A stretch of DNA of 64,000 bases from an uncultured Actinomycetes bacterium (lineage in GTDB: Bacteria > Actinomycetota > Acidimicrobiia > Acidimicrobiales > RAAP-2), in assembly GCA_903828785.1 (NCBI GenBank), contig CAIKNP010000010.1:1-64000 (forward strand), in the 5' to 3' direction. Position 1 is the stretch's first letter. Each line of letters opens with the position of its first letter. Of the stretch, positions 53,380 to 62,876 are shown piece after piece. The translations under genes were made by a program, and so were the position numbers. The notes below the pieces were generated by a model. The model was not told the DNA's origin. It did no database searches and worked only from the letters and a program-made list of their open reading frames with translations.

Positions 53380-54129
53380 CTAGAAGTTGGTCGTTGCCGG
53401 AGCGTGTACTTGCAACCACTGCACCCAGCTGGTCCACAATCCAGTGATTTCGGCCACGCCAATTACTATTAGCAAGATGCCCCCCACCGTCGCCAAGACC
53501 TTGGCGCGTCGGCGCAACCACTTCGAGGCGCCGATCATCCACTCAGAAGCCGCAGCCGCCACCACGAAGGGCAGTCCCAGTCCCAGACAGTAGACCAGCG
53601 CCAGCATCGACCCTCGTAAGGCCGTGGCTCCCGACGAAGACGACGCGAGACCCAAAATGGCCCCGAGGGTGGGGCCGATACAGGGTGTCCAGCCCAGCGC
53701 AAACAAAAATCCCAAGGCCAGAGCGCCCAGTATCGAGGCCCTCGGTAGGCGATGACTACGGCGCTCGCGCTGCAGCCACGCTGAAGGCCACCAGCCGGCG
53801 TAGGAGAGTCCCAGGACGATGGTGATAATGCCGAAGCCTATTTCCAAGGGATGTTGGTGTTCTTTGAGCTTGGCTCCTAGAAATCCAAAAAAGGCCCCAA
53901 AGGAGACGAAGACGAGAGCGAAGCCGAAGACGAAGGCCAGTGAGCCAGCCACGGCTCGCCCCCTACCCCCCCGCGACACGCTCGAACCGGCGGCGCCACT
54001 GAGAAAGGCGAGGTAACCCGGTAGGAGTGGCAGCACGCAAGGTGAGAGAAAGGAGACGAATCCGGCGGCGAAAGCGAAGGGAAAGGCTGCGAGCAGCGAG
54101 GTTGGCAGTGCTGCTACCACGTAAGCCAT
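53380..54129 (-). CDS. ccdA: CcdA-type thiol-electron transporter
   Basis: Passes reducing equivalents across the membrane, usually for cytochrome c maturation. 249 residues with six hydrophobic helices and the paired cysteines Cys31 (SPCVLPLLPGYL) and Cys150 (GWTPCIGPTLG). Overlaps the menD end by 16 bases. Its usual partners resA, resB and resC are not in the window, but the oxidase and SCO protein here would benefit from reduced extracytoplasmic thiols. Confidence 0.95.
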   Translation of the reverse strand: MAYVVAALPTSLLAAFPFAFAAGFVSFLSPCVLPLLPGYLAFLSGAAGSSVSRGGRGRAVAGSLAFVFGFALVFVSFGAFFGFLGAKLKEHQHPLEIGFGIITIVLGLSYAGWWPSAWLQRERRSHRLPRASILGALALGFLFALGWTPCIGPTLGAILGLASSSSGATALRGSMLALVYCLGLGLPFVVAAAASEWMIGASKWLRRRAKVLATVGGILLIVIGVAEITGLWTSWVQWLQVHAPATTNF

Positions 54130-55769
54130 CCCGCGACGGCCGCATTCAGCTCGCTGTGCGTCACCACGTTCGCCTCTCGCGGGGGCAGAGCCGCGACGAT
54201 CACCGAAATCCCGGGGCGCTCGAGGCCCGCGCGCAGCGCGTCACGAAGTTCGTTGAGTTCGCTAACTCGCTGCGCGTGGTGCCCAAAGGCCGCGGCGACC
54301 GCGACTAAATCGTGCGGGCGAGGGGTGGCGAACAGTTTCTCGAAGTGTTCAGTTTCCAGTGCGGTCGCTTGTGGCAGAAAGTTGAAAATGCCGCCACCGT
54401 GGTTGTCCGCCACGACGACAACGGCCCGCGTATCCTCGTCAACACCATCCACGAGCGCCGACACGTCGTGCAGGAAGGTGATGTCACCCACCAAAGCCAC
54501 CGCCGCTTGATGAGTGGCCACTCCCAAAGCGGTCGAAAGGACGCCATCGATACCGTTGGCTCCGCGATTCGCAAAGGTGGGAGTGACCCGCGAAGGCGAC
54601 CACCATTCGACGTCACGAACGGGCATTGACGAGCCCACCACGAGCGCGGCCTCACTCGCGGCGGCGGCATCGACGCAGGCGCGAGCGACACTCACTTCTG
54701 ACCAGGATCCCGCGTCCATGGCGGCCAGATGTTCACCAACCTGACGAGAGCATTGGGCCCAGCCCTGAACGAAGGCCGCGTCACCCCGCAAGTGGGTGGC
54801 TCGCCCATCAGGCAGTCCCGGTAATCGATCGCGCACCAGTCCGTCAGGGTCAGCCAGGAAACCCGCTCCCGTGAAACCCACGACGTGGGCGTCCCATTCG
54901 CGAAGGCGTTGGGCCAGTACCTTCGACGCCGGTACCCCTCCAAGTCGCACGACCACGTCGGGACGAAGGCGCTCGGCCACCTCGTCGTCGCGGAGCAGTG
55001 GATCGACATAGGGCAGCGTATGTTGGCTCGTGGCGTCACCAATAACGGCCCAATCGAGACTCCACAGCTCAATAATCATGGCGGCGCTGACACCCGCCCC
55101 CACCACACACAACACGCGCTTACCGGCGATGTCGATCGCCGAGCGGGGAGAAGGTACCACTGGGGCGTAGGTCCACGTCGCGCCGTCGTCTCGTCCGGGC
55201 GGTAACTCCCCCGGCGTGGCGACCAGTGGCTCGATAAAGGCAACATTCAGGTGCACCGGACCGCGGGGGACGTCGTCGAGTCCACTCGCCACCCGCCATA
55301 CCCGACTGGCCATCGGCCGCCACGACCCTCGGGCCTCGTCGCGAGCGACGCCGGGCTCGACGAATGCCCGCACCATAGAACTGAAGAGTTGAACCTGAGT
55401 GATGGTTTGCGCGGCGCCGACATCTCGGAGCTCCGGCGGGCGATCAGCCGTGACGACGATAAGGCTCACTCTCGCGAGATCAGCTTCCGCGACCGCAGCG
55501 TGAAGTTCGGTCGCGGCGGTGCCGCTGGTCACCAAAATGACCACGGGACGAGCAGTCGCGAGGGCTCGACCCAGGGCAAAAAAGGCCGCGGACCGCTCAT
55601 CAACCCGAACAAAGCAGGTGACTTCCTGACGGCTACTCAGCGCGAGGGCGAGGGGCGTCGATCGCGACCCCGGGCAAATGACGACGTCGGTTAAACCCGA
55701 CCGCACCCATTCATCAACGATCGTTGCACAAAAGGTGGCCTGCGTGGCACTCGCACTCGATACGCTCAT
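54114..55769 (-). CDS. menD: MenD (SEPHCHC synthase)
   Basis: Thiamine-diphosphate enzyme, second step of menaquinone synthesis, joining isochorismate and 2-oxoglutarate. 551 residues. VVICPGSRSTPLALAL near residues 30-45 and LTADRPPELRDVGAAQTI near 115 are typical; the ThDP site is in the C-terminal third (NRGANGIDGVLSTALG). The ATG at 55769 leaves 5 bases to the divergent menH start; a longer reading would run into that gene. Confidence 0.96.
   Translation of the reverse strand: MSVSSASATQATFCATIVDEWVRSGLTDVVICPGSRSTPLALALSSRQEVTCFVRVDERSAAFFALGRALATARPVVILVTSGTAATELHAAVAEADLARVSLIVVTADRPPELRDVGAAQTITQVQLFSSMVRAFVEPGVARDEARGSWRPMASRVWRVASGLDDVPRGPVHLNVAFIEPLVATPGELPPGRDDGATWTYAPVVPSPRSAIDIAGKRVLCVVGAGVSAAMIIELWSLDWAVIGDATSQHTLPYVDPLLRDDEVAERLRPDVVVRLGGVPASKVLAQRLREWDAHVVGFTGAGFLADPDGLVRDRLPGLPDGRATHLRGDAAFVQGWAQCSRQVGEHLAAMDAGSWSEVSVARACVDAAAASEAALVVGSSMPVRDVEWWSPSRVTPTFANRGANGIDGVLSTALGVATHQAAVALVGDITFLHDVSALVDGVDEDTRAVVVVADNHGGGIFNFLPQATALETEHFEKLFATPRPHDLVAVAAAFGHHAQRVSELNELRDALRAGLERPGISVIVAALPPREANVVTHSELNAAVAGWLTW
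55761..55766 (+). promoter_or_regulatory. -10 box of menH (near-leaderless)
   Basis: TACGCT, 8 bases, ATG at 55775. It lies inside the first codons of the divergent menD gene. Confidence 0.4.
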
Positions 55770-55774
55770 AAACG

Positions 55775-56512
55775 ATGGCACTCCTGACTGCGGACCGAGA
55801 CCAGCTCGAACCGGCACTGTTGTGGCTGCACGGCTTCACCCAAACGAGTTGTTCGGCGCCACTGTTCCGTTCCATTCTGGCAGGAAGTCGTCCCGTTCAC
55901 GCACCCGACCTCCCCGGACACGGACGGGCAGCCCCGCAACGCCGTTCACTCACCGAGACGGCCCAGGACATTCTGGCGGATGCTCCGGCGATTTTCGACC
56001 TTGGTGGCTATTCACTCGGCGGTCGAATAGCCCTACACGTGGCACTCATGGCCCCCGAGCGTGTTCGACGCCTGGTGCTCGTGAGTGCATCCATGGGCAT
56101 CGCCGACGAATCAGAACGGGCCACGCGGCGCGAGCGCGACCGCCTTCTCGCCCAGCGAATCCGCGCCGAGGGCGCGAGCGCATTTCTCGAGGAGTGGCTA
56201 TCACAGCCCCTCTTCGCATCCTTGCAAAACACCGACGCCGAGCACCGCAGCAGGGATGGCGAAGGGCTGGCCTCGTCACTGGAACTTTGTGGCCTAGGAA
56301 CACAAGAATTTCTCGGTCCCCAGCTGCACCGCTTAACCATGCCTACGCTGCTGCTCTGTGGTCAGAATGATGAGAAATTCGTGGCGGCCGCGGCGCAGCT
56401 TCACTCCCTCCTCCCCCAGTCACGCGTTCACGTCGTACCGGGCGGGCACGCGCTACCGCTCGAATGCCCCGAGTTGCTGGCAGAGCTCGTCGGGGAATTT
56501 CTTAGCGCGTAA
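55775..56512 (+). CDS. menH: MenH-like hydrolase (SHCHC synthase)
   Basis: Alpha/beta-hydrolase fold enzyme that eliminates pyruvate from SEPHCHC, the MenD product. 245 residues: LLWLHGFTQTS near 15, PDLPGHGRA, nucleophile GYSLGGRIALH near 78, CGQNDEKF and GGHALPLECP. The assignment is favoured over a generic hydrolase because it is divergent from menD and next to menA. Overlaps the convergent menA end by 11 bases. Confidence 0.9.
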   Translation: MALLTADRDQLEPALLWLHGFTQTSCSAPLFRSILAGSRPVHAPDLPGHGRAAPQRRSLTETAQDILADAPAIFDLGGYSLGGRIALHVALMAPERVRRLVLVSASMGIADESERATRRERDRLLAQRIRAEGASAFLEEWLSQPLFASLQNTDAEHRSRDGEGLASSLELCGLGTQEFLGPQLHRLTMPTLLLCGQNDEKFVAAAAQLHSLLPQSRVHVVPGGHALPLECPELLAELVGEFLSA

Positions 56513-57368
56513 GGAAAAACACGGCGACGGTCGCGAGACCCACCACCCACTGCGCACGCGCCGAGTGCTTCAGCAGCGGCAATAATTCGCGACCCGTCTT
56601 TTCCGAGAACGCCAGTTGCAGGGCCGGCACGTACATCACCAGCACGACCGCGGCGATCAGGGTCTCCCCACCCTGCTGGGCTCCCAGCATGGCGCCCAGC
56701 ACGCAAAGGGCGTACAGCACCGCGCCACCACGTCGACCCAGGCGAGCGGCCAAGGTCTTCTTACCCGAAGCGCGGTCACCATCGATGTCACGCAGGTTGT
56801 TGGCTTCCAGCAGCGCACAGGCCATAGAGCCCGCGCACAAACCCCACCACCACGCGCGGGTGCTGAGTTGGTGGTGCTGAGCGTAGGTCGTCCCCAGGGT
56901 GGCGACAAAGCCGAAATAAATCATCACGAAGAGTTCACCCAGTCCCGAGTAGCCGTAGGGCTTAGGACCACCGGTGTAGAACCAGCCGGCCAGAATGGCC
57001 GTGGCGCCAATGGGGAGGTACCAAAGAGAGACGTTGACGCTGAGGGTGAGGCCCGCCACCGCCGCCAGGGCGAAGAAGGCAAAGGCCATGCGCTTCACCG
57101 CGAGAGCGGGGACCAGTTTGGAGGCCGTCAATCGAAAGGGGCCAACTCGATCATCATCAGTGCCGCGGATGCCGTCGGAGTAATCATTGGCGTAGTTCGT
57201 TCCGATCTGCAAGGCCAAGGCGACCACCAAGCACAGGGCGGTTGTCGCCCAGTTGACGCTACGGGGTCGAACGAAGACCGCTCCTATGGCTACGGGTACC
57301 GCGGCGGCCCGCAGCGTTCGGGTCCGCGCCGCAAGCACCCAACGGCGAATTGAGCCGGGAGTTTCCAT
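56502..57368 (-). CDS. menA: 1,4-dihydroxy-2-naphthoate polyprenyltransferase
   Basis: Membrane enzyme that attaches the prenyl tail to make demethylmenaquinone. 288 residues, about eight helices. The Mg-prenyl-PP motif is TNYANDYSDGIRGTDDD near 55-71; the second aspartate-rich site is NNLRDIDGDRASGKKTLA near 190. It starts 2 bases after the menB stop. Confidence 0.96.
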   Translation of the reverse strand: METPGSIRRWVLAARTRTLRAAAVPVAIGAVFVRPRSVNWATTALCLVVALALQIGTNYANDYSDGIRGTDDDRVGPFRLTASKLVPALAVKRMAFAFFALAAVAGLTLSVNVSLWYLPIGATAILAGWFYTGGPKPYGYSGLGELFVMIYFGFVATLGTTYAQHHQLSTRAWWWGLCAGSMACALLEANNLRDIDGDRASGKKTLAARLGRRGGAVLYALCVLGAMLGAQQGGETLIAAVVLVMYVPALQLAFSEKTGRELLPLLKHSARAQWVVGLATVAVFFLTR

Positions 57369-57370
57369 AG

Positions 57371-58264
57371 CTAGGGACGCTTCGGGAAGCGCGAGAAGTC
57401 CGGCGGGCGGTGCTCGACGAAGGCGTTGCGCCCCTCTTGACCTTCCTCGGACATGTAGAACAGCATGGTCGCGTCACCGGCGAGTTGCTGAATACCGGCG
57501 AGGCCGTCCTCGGCCGCGTTGAAGCCCGCCTTGAGCATGCGCAGTGCCAGGGGTGACAGCGTCAACATCTGCCGACACCAGGCCACGGTTTCACGTTCGA
57601 GGTCCTCGAGCGGCACGACGGTGTTGACGAGACCCCATTCCAGGGCCTGCGCCGCGTCGTATTGTCGGCAGAGGAACCACACTTCCTTCGCGCGCTTGAC
57701 GCCAATCGTGCTGGCCAGAAGTGACGAACCGTAGCCACCATCAAAGGAGCCAACTCGAGGTCCGGTTTGCCCGAAGCGAGCGTTGTCAGCAGCGATCGAC
57801 AGGTCGCACACCAGGTGCAAAATGTGGCCACCGCCAATGGCGTAGCCCGCAATTTGCGCGATGACCGGCTTCGGCAGTCGTCGAATCTGAATTTGCAGAT
57901 CGAGGACATTGAGTCGACCCACACCTTGACGAGCGACGTCATCATCGCCCATGTAGCCGTCGTCGCCTCGAATCTTCTGATCGCCACCGGAGCAGAAGGC
58001 GTCGGGACCGGCTCCCGTCAAGATGATGGCGCCAACGCCCACGTCGTTACGGGCGCGTTCAAAGGCATCCGCCAATTCGAACAGGGTCTGCGGCCGAAAA
58101 GCGTTTCGGCGCTCTGGTCGATTTATGGTGATGCGAGCTATGCCTTCAGCGACTTCAAAAAGTATGTCGGCGTAGTCGCCACGTCGCTCCCACGACGGCA
58201 GCGGCAGCGAACGAAACTGATCAACGGGGTCAACGGGGGAACCCGAAATAACGGTAGAGGCCAT
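57371..58264 (-). CDS. menB: 1,4-dihydroxy-2-naphthoyl-CoA synthase
   Basis: Crotonase-fold ring closure of succinylbenzoyl-CoA. 297 residues. [11 protein letters not shown] and [25 protein letters not shown] segments form the oxyanion hole; [17 protein letters not shown] and the C-terminal [18 protein letters not shown] are diagnostic of MenB. The substrate comes from MenE, encoded divergently 56 bases away. Confidence 0.97.
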   Translation of the reverse strand: MASTVISGSPVDPVDQFRSLPLPSWERRGDYADILFEVAEGIARITINRPERRNAFRPQTLFELADAFERARNDVGVGAIILTGAGPDAFCSGGDQKIRGDDGYMGDDDVARQGVGRLNVLDLQIQIRRLPKPVIAQIAGYAIGGGHILHLVCDLSIAADNARFGQTGPRVGSFDGGYGSSLLASTIGVKRAKEVWFLCRQYDAAQALEWGLVNTVVPLEDLERETVAWCRQMLTLSPLALRMLKAGFNAAEDGLAGIQQLAGDATMLFYMSEEGQEGRNAFVEHRPPDFSRFPKRP

Positions 58265-58270
58265 ACCCCC

Positions 58271-58276
58271 ACGCTA
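58271..58276 (-). promoter_or_regulatory. -10 box of menB (leaderless)
   Basis: TAGCGT on the minus strand, 6 bases, ATG at 58264; no ribosome site. Confidence 0.55.
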
Positions 58277-58308
58277 CCGTGACCCATTCACGTCGGCGAC
58301 GTTACTCC

Positions 58309-58314
58309 TAGGCT
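58309..58314 (+). promoter_or_regulatory. -10 box of menE (leaderless)
   Basis: TAGGCT, 6 bases, GTG at 58321. It forms a compact divergent pair with the menB promoter, with the two -10 boxes 32 bases apart. Confidence 0.55.
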
Positions 58315-58320
58315 GGAGCA

Positions 58321-59414
58321 GTGGCCTCGCTCCTCGCACTCGACTTCCCCCTAGGGCCAGCGCTCGTGGACGAACTCGTCGAGTGCGCCATGACTTCTCA
58401 GGCTTTCTGCATCCTTGACCAGCGACTCTCTCCGCGAGCGCGCGAAGAGGCCCTGCGCTTGATGGGGGCCACGCATATCCGCGACGAAAACGGTACTGTC
58501 GCCCTCGAAGGCGGTTGCGAACTCGAGGATGGGGACGCCTTGGTGATGTTGACCTCGGGTTCGAGTGGAACGCCCAAGGCCGCCATTCACACCTGGGCGT
58601 CCCTACTAGCCAGTGCGGAAATTACGCAGTCGGCACTTCGCGGGGCGGACACGCCGGTATGGGTGCCCTGCCTACCCCCCGCCCACATTGGCGGACTATC
58701 GGTGCTCTTGCGAAGTGTTTTGAATGACGCTGAGTTGCGATGGCCTGACAATCCTGGCCCGGACCCCGTGAGGGGGCCACGCATATCGCCGTGGTGCGAG
58801 CACAACTCTCGCGTTACGAACTGGGCGAGTACGCATGTGTTTTGCTGGGCGGGGCCAAAGCTCCCGAACACGTCGCGAACAACGTGATTGCCACCTGGGG
58901 ACTGACCGAAACCGCCTCGGGAATCGTGTACGACGGACGGGCCTTGGCGCACGTGCGGGTCAAGGCGATACAAGGTGAACTCTGCGTGCAGTCACCCACC
59001 CTCTTTCGGGCCTATCGGGACGCGCCACGACCGGCGTACGTCGATGACGAGGGTACCTGGTTCCCCACCGGCGACGGGGGCAGTGTCGACGATGGCAAGG
59101 TGCGTGTTCAGGGGCGCCTGCAGTTCGTCATCTCCACCGGTGGCGAAAAGGTTTGGCCCGAAGACCTCGAGAAGATCTTCGCTGCGGTCGATGGCCTGAA
59201 CGACGTCGCCATCACGGGCGTCGACGACCCCGAGTGGGGCCAGCGCGTAGTGGCCCTGGTCGTTAGCGCCAGGTCCGTAGACGAGGAGTTGCGGGCTCGC
59301 GCAATCGAACACCTGGGACCTTGGGCGGTGCCCAAAGAGATTCGCTACGTCACCGCCATACCGCGAACCAGCAACGGAAAGATTCGCCGAAGCGCCCTGG
59401 TGAATCTCTTTTAG
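58321..59414 (+). pseudogene. menE: o-Succinylbenzoate-CoA ligase with one frameshift
   Basis: AMP-forming ligase that activates succinylbenzoate for MenB. The gene is split. From 58321 the frame gives the N-terminal part with the P-loop LTSGSSGTPKAAIHT and PPAHIGGLSVLLRS. From about 58772 the family sequence continues in another frame: GATHIAVVRAQLSRYE, LLGGAKAPEHV, TWGLTETASG, TGDGG, GGEKVWPEDLEKI and SNGKIRRSAL. One extra G in the G5 run at 58772-58776 would join them into about 364 residues, the normal size. It may be a sequencing error or a real or very recent mutation; the rest shows no decay. Confidence 0.88.
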
Positions 59415-59485
59415 GGTTACCACGTTTCGCGGCGGTGGCAGCCGCCCCGCAGAAGGGTGTCGACACCGTCACGACACGAAAGCCG

Positions 59486-59491
59486 TAGCGT
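59486..59491 (+). promoter_or_regulatory. -10 box of the DUF255 gene (leaderless)
   Basis: TAGCGT, 6 bases, GTG at 59498; no ribosome site. Confidence 0.55.
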
Positions 59492-59497
59492 AGAGCG

Positions 59498-61480
59498 GTG
59501 CCCCTCCTTCGCGACACTCCCGACGTGGCGTCGGCCTATTTGCGCGCCCACGTCAGTAATCCAGTCGATTGGTGGGCCTGGGGCGATGACGCCTTCGACG
59601 AAGCGCGCCGCCGGGACGTGCCCGTCTTCTTGTCCGTCGGCTACGCGGCCTGCCACTGGTGCCACGTCATGGCGCACGAATCATTCGAAGACCCTCGAAT
59701 CGGCGAGATCCTCCGCGCTGATTTCGTCGCCATAAAGGTTGACCGCGAGGAGCGGCCCGACGTCGACCAGGTCTATATGGCGGCCACCCAACTCATCAGT
59801 GGCCACGGTGGTTGGCCAATGTCGGTCTTTCTCGCTCCCGACGGTCGACCCTTCACCGCGGGAACCTACTACCCGCCAGTCGATCGCGGTGGACAGGTTG
59901 GTTTTGGGCGTTTGCTGAGTGTCATCGCCACCGCGTGGCGTGAACGACGCGATGACGTCGAAACCCAGGCTCGCGCCCTGGAGCAGTCGTTGGCCCGCGA
60001 AGTGGGATTTATTGACCACCTCGCCCCATTGGAGGAAGGCTTGCACGGGGAGGCGCTGCGACATTCCCTCGCTCGACAAATTGCCGAGCAGACCGACAAC
60101 GCCGGGGGCCAGGGTGCCCCTCGTTTCCCTCGACCAAGTTACGTTCGGGCCCTGTGGGCTGGTGGGGAGTACGCCGCCGCGTCGCGGACCCTGCGAGCCA
60201 TGGCCTTCGGCGGTCTCTACGACCACATCGAGGGAGGCTTCGCTCGCTACAGCGTTGACGCCCAATGGCACGTACCCCACTTTGAACAGATGCTCAGCGA
60301 CCAAGCACTCCTCGCGCGTTGTTACTTCGAAGCAGCCCGCGTTTTGGATGACCCCACGTGGCGCGACGTCGCTCGGGCCACCGTGGAGCGAGTCCTCGAC
60401 GCCTTTGCGGTCCCACTGGGCTTCGCTTCCTCACTCGACGCCGACGCCGGTGGCCACGAAGGTTCGCACGTGACCTGGTCAGTGCCCGAAGTATCTTTCG
60501 CCCTCGAGCACGCTGGTCTCGGGGCGCACGTCAGTCAGGTTCTGCATCGCTGGCGAATCACCAGCCCGGGCCTCTTCGAAGGACGCAGTATTCCTCGCCT
60601 CGCCGACGGCGAGCCCTTCACAACGCCAGACGAATTGCGAGCGGCTCGACAAGCTTTGCGTGACCAGCGGGCCACACGCCCCCAGCCGGGTCGTGACGAA
60701 AAGGTTGTTCTGGAGTGGAACGCGATGTTCGCTAGCGCTCTCTTGCTGAGTGGGGACGCGGCGTACGAGGACCGCGCCCTCCAACTACTGCGTTCGCTGG
60801 CAACCAGTCACTACGGCAGTGGTCGGTGGTGGCGCACGGAACAACGCAACGCCCACGCCACCACCAGTGACCTGGCGTGGTTGCTCGACGCCTGCGTAGA
60901 CGCCTTCGAAGTACGGGGCAGTGACGAGTGGCTGGACCGTGCGAACGACCTCGCCGCTTACCTCACCGCGCACTATTGGGATGGCGAACTCCCCAGCGCC
61001 CTCCACCCGGAGCGTGGAGCAGGCTTTTACGCCGTGAGCAGCGAGGTCACGGACCTCTATCTTCGACCCAAAGAAATCTTCGACGGCGCGACGCCTTCGT
61101 GTCACGCGCAAAGTACGCGAGCCTTCGCTCGGCTCGGCCTGATCACGGGTAACAACGATGCCCTCGCCGTCGCGCAGCGCCTCGTGGATCTCGGAGCGGG
61201 ACTCGTAGGCACGCATCCCCAAGCGGTGGTGGACCTCGCCGACGCCGCCGGATTCGTACTCGACGGTGTTGAAATTGTGGTGCCGGGACCAGACAACGAA
61301 CTCACTCGGTGGCTGCGCGGTCGCCCGGGGTCGCGACGCGTGCTCGTTACCGGCGAAAACTCCTCGCCCTTGCTCCGGGGTCGTCAAGCTGGACTGGCCT
61401 ACCTCTGCCGTGGCGGGGTCTGTCACTCCCCCGTTGCTACAATTCGGGAGCTAGAACAGGCACTTTCGGAGGTCCACTAA
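59498..61480 (+). CDS. DUF255 (YyaL-type) thioredoxin-domain protein
   Basis: 660 residues. The N-terminal thioredoxin-like DUF255 domain has ASAYLRAHVSNPVDWWAWGD and Cys52-x2-Cys55 in ACHWCHVM, then KVDREERPDVDQVYM and GHGGWPMSVFL. A long C-terminal part follows with an (alpha/alpha)6 glycosidase-like look (YDHIEGGFARYSVD, WHVPHFEQML, LEWNAMFASALL). These proteins are widespread, with unsettled function; redox or carbohydrate roles have been suggested. Its TAA stop shares a base with the next start (TAATG). Confidence 0.93.
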   Translation: MPLLRDTPDVASAYLRAHVSNPVDWWAWGDDAFDEARRRDVPVFLSVGYAACHWCHVMAHESFEDPRIGEILRADFVAIKVDREERPDVDQVYMAATQLISGHGGWPMSVFLAPDGRPFTAGTYYPPVDRGGQVGFGRLLSVIATAWRERRDDVETQARALEQSLAREVGFIDHLAPLEEGLHGEALRHSLARQIAEQTDNAGGQGAPRFPRPSYVRALWAGGEYAAASRTLRAMAFGGLYDHIEGGFARYSVDAQWHVPHFEQMLSDQALLARCYFEAARVLDDPTWRDVARATVERVLDAFAVPLGFASSLDADAGGHEGSHVTWSVPEVSFALEHAGLGAHVSQVLHRWRITSPGLFEGRSIPRLADGEPFTTPDELRAARQALRDQRATRPQPGRDEKVVLEWNAMFASALLLSGDAAYEDRALQLLRSLATSHYGSGRWWRTEQRNAHATTSDLAWLLDACVDAFEVRGSDEWLDRANDLAAYLTAHYWDGELPSALHPERGAGFYAVSSEVTDLYLRPKEIFDGATPSCHAQSTRAFARLGLITGNNDALAVAQRLVDLGAGLVGTHPQAVVDLADAAGFVLDGVEIVVPGPDNELTRWLRGRPGSRRVLVTGENSSPLLRGRQAGLAYLCRGGVCHSPVATIRELEQALSEVH

Positions 61481-62196
61481 TGGCGTTGCGACGAGACCCC
61501 GCGGCCCGCGCCATCAAGAAATTGGTGGAAGGTACCGTTCAACGAGAGATTGTGGACCTGACGCCGGGTTCCAAGGTCTACGGACTTGTCCTGGGCTCCA
61601 CCTACGAATCCACGACCGTGGTGGACCTCGCGTCGCAGACCATTGTTCGCTGGCGCATCCCCTGGCCCGCTGGGGTCGTGAGCGACCTCAGTACCTTTGA
61701 CGTGGTGGAGGGCACGCTGGCGAGCGACATTGAGCGAAACGATCTGGCCCAGCCCGAAGCCGTCACCCTGGCCGAACTCCCGCGGCGCCTCGGTTCCTAC
61801 CAGGGGCGTCAAGTTCGCCAGTGGCTCGAGCGACTGGCCACACCCCTTGATGGCCCCCTCTTCGGCTTTCGTGGTCCCAGCGCTCCCTACTGGGAGTTCC
61901 GCGGTGAGCGCCCTAGCGTGGCGCTGGTCGCGGCCGACCGTGGACCGCAGTTGATGCGCCGCCACGATGATGGCTCGACCTGGGTGCGTTTCGGTTGGTT
62001 CGGCGACGACATTTGGTTGCTCTGCGAAGACCAGCACGCTATTCGCACCATCGAAGCCACCCGTCGAAGCTCGCTTAGTGGCAAAGAATTGGCGACCGCT
62101 CTCGGCTTTCGCCCGGTCTACGTTTTAACGACCCTCAGTGCGCCCATCGATGGCCACTGCTACAAGAGTTGCACCGGACTCTTGCCTCGGGGCTGA
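61480..62196 (+). CDS. Protein of unknown function, coupled to DUF255 gene
   Basis: 238 residues, soluble, no signal peptide, no recognised motif. It starts RDPAARAIKKLVEGTVQREI and has a tryptophan- and aspartate-rich middle (STWVRFGWFGDDIWLLCED). The ATG at 61480 is set by GGAGG seven bases upstream and the TAATG overlap; a longer frame into the DUF255 gene is a shadow. Ends 2 bases before the convergent gene. Confidence 0.82.
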   Translation: MALRRDPAARAIKKLVEGTVQREIVDLTPGSKVYGLVLGSTYESTTVVDLASQTIVRWRIPWPAGVVSDLSTFDVVEGTLASDIERNDLAQPEAVTLAELPRRLGSYQGRQVRQWLERLATPLDGPLFGFRGPSAPYWEFRGERPSVALVAADRGPQLMRRHDDGSTWVRFGWFGDDIWLLCEDQHAIRTIEATRRSSLSGKELATALGFRPVYVLTTLSAPIDGHCYKSCTGLLPRG

Positions 62197-62197
62197 T

Positions 62198-62869
62198 CTA
62201 CTTAAAGAGTTTGCCCGTGGCCAAAGTCTCGGCCATGGCCCAACCGAAGGCCACCAGACGTTGCCCCTGGTCGGGGTTCAAGCCCTCAAAGAAACTCGCG
62301 GCGCCTTCGGGAATTGCGCCCTTGCTCGCCACGTAATCGAGTCCGCCAACGGGACCCTGCGGCACCGTCATTACGAACGTTTTGTCGTCGATGGCCTTTT
62401 CCGATCCGAAGCGCTTGGCCAGACGTCGGCCCCAGGCGCGGTCTTCACCGGTGGGGCGGTAACCCAAACGAGGAACGATGTCGGCGAGACCGGCAAAAGC
62501 CCGGAAGCCGTCAGCCGCCAGCAGTCGAGTCCCGAGCAATACGTCTTCATCAGGAAAAGCCAACAGAGCTCGCCGGAATTGGTCGTGCAACAAGGCCTTC
62601 AAGGTCTGATCAGACTTCGCGTTGCGATCAACCAGCATGAGACCCACCAGCAGCGATGGGGTTCCTCCAATGCGCTCGAGCGTGCAGAAGGCGTAGCCGC
62701 GCAGTTTGCCGTTCTCGCGGGCCTGCGTGACGAGCACCCACTCCTCGCGCTGCTTCGAGAGAAAGCCGATATCGAAGTTTGGTTCACGATCGACACAGAG
62801 GTCGGCCATTTCGACCAACTCGGTGTCACTGAGAGCGGTGGTGTCCTTGGTGGTAACCGTTATTGCCAT
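62198..62869 (-). CDS. Protein of unknown function, perhaps GNAT-like
   Basis: 223 residues. EWVLVTQARENGKLRGYAFCTLERIGGTPSLLVGLMLVDR has the strand-strand-V-x-x-x-x-x feel of an acetyltransferase core, but the Q/R-x-x-G-x-G/A loop is not clear, so this is tentative. Contains PDEDVLLGTRLLAADGFRAF. The ATG at 62869 is chosen because TAGAAT lies 7 bases upstream; an ATG three codons earlier would fall within that box. Confidence 0.8.
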   Translation of the reverse strand: MAITVTTKDTTALSDTELVEMADLCVDREPNFDIGFLSKQREEWVLVTQARENGKLRGYAFCTLERIGGTPSLLVGLMLVDRNAKSDQTLKALLHDQFRRALLAFPDEDVLLGTRLLAADGFRAFAGLADIVPRLGYRPTGEDRAWGRRLAKRFGSEKAIDDKTFVMTVPQGPVGGLDYVASKGAIPEGAASFFEGLNPDQGQRLVAFGWAMAETLATGKLFK

Positions 62870-62876
62870 ACGGTCC

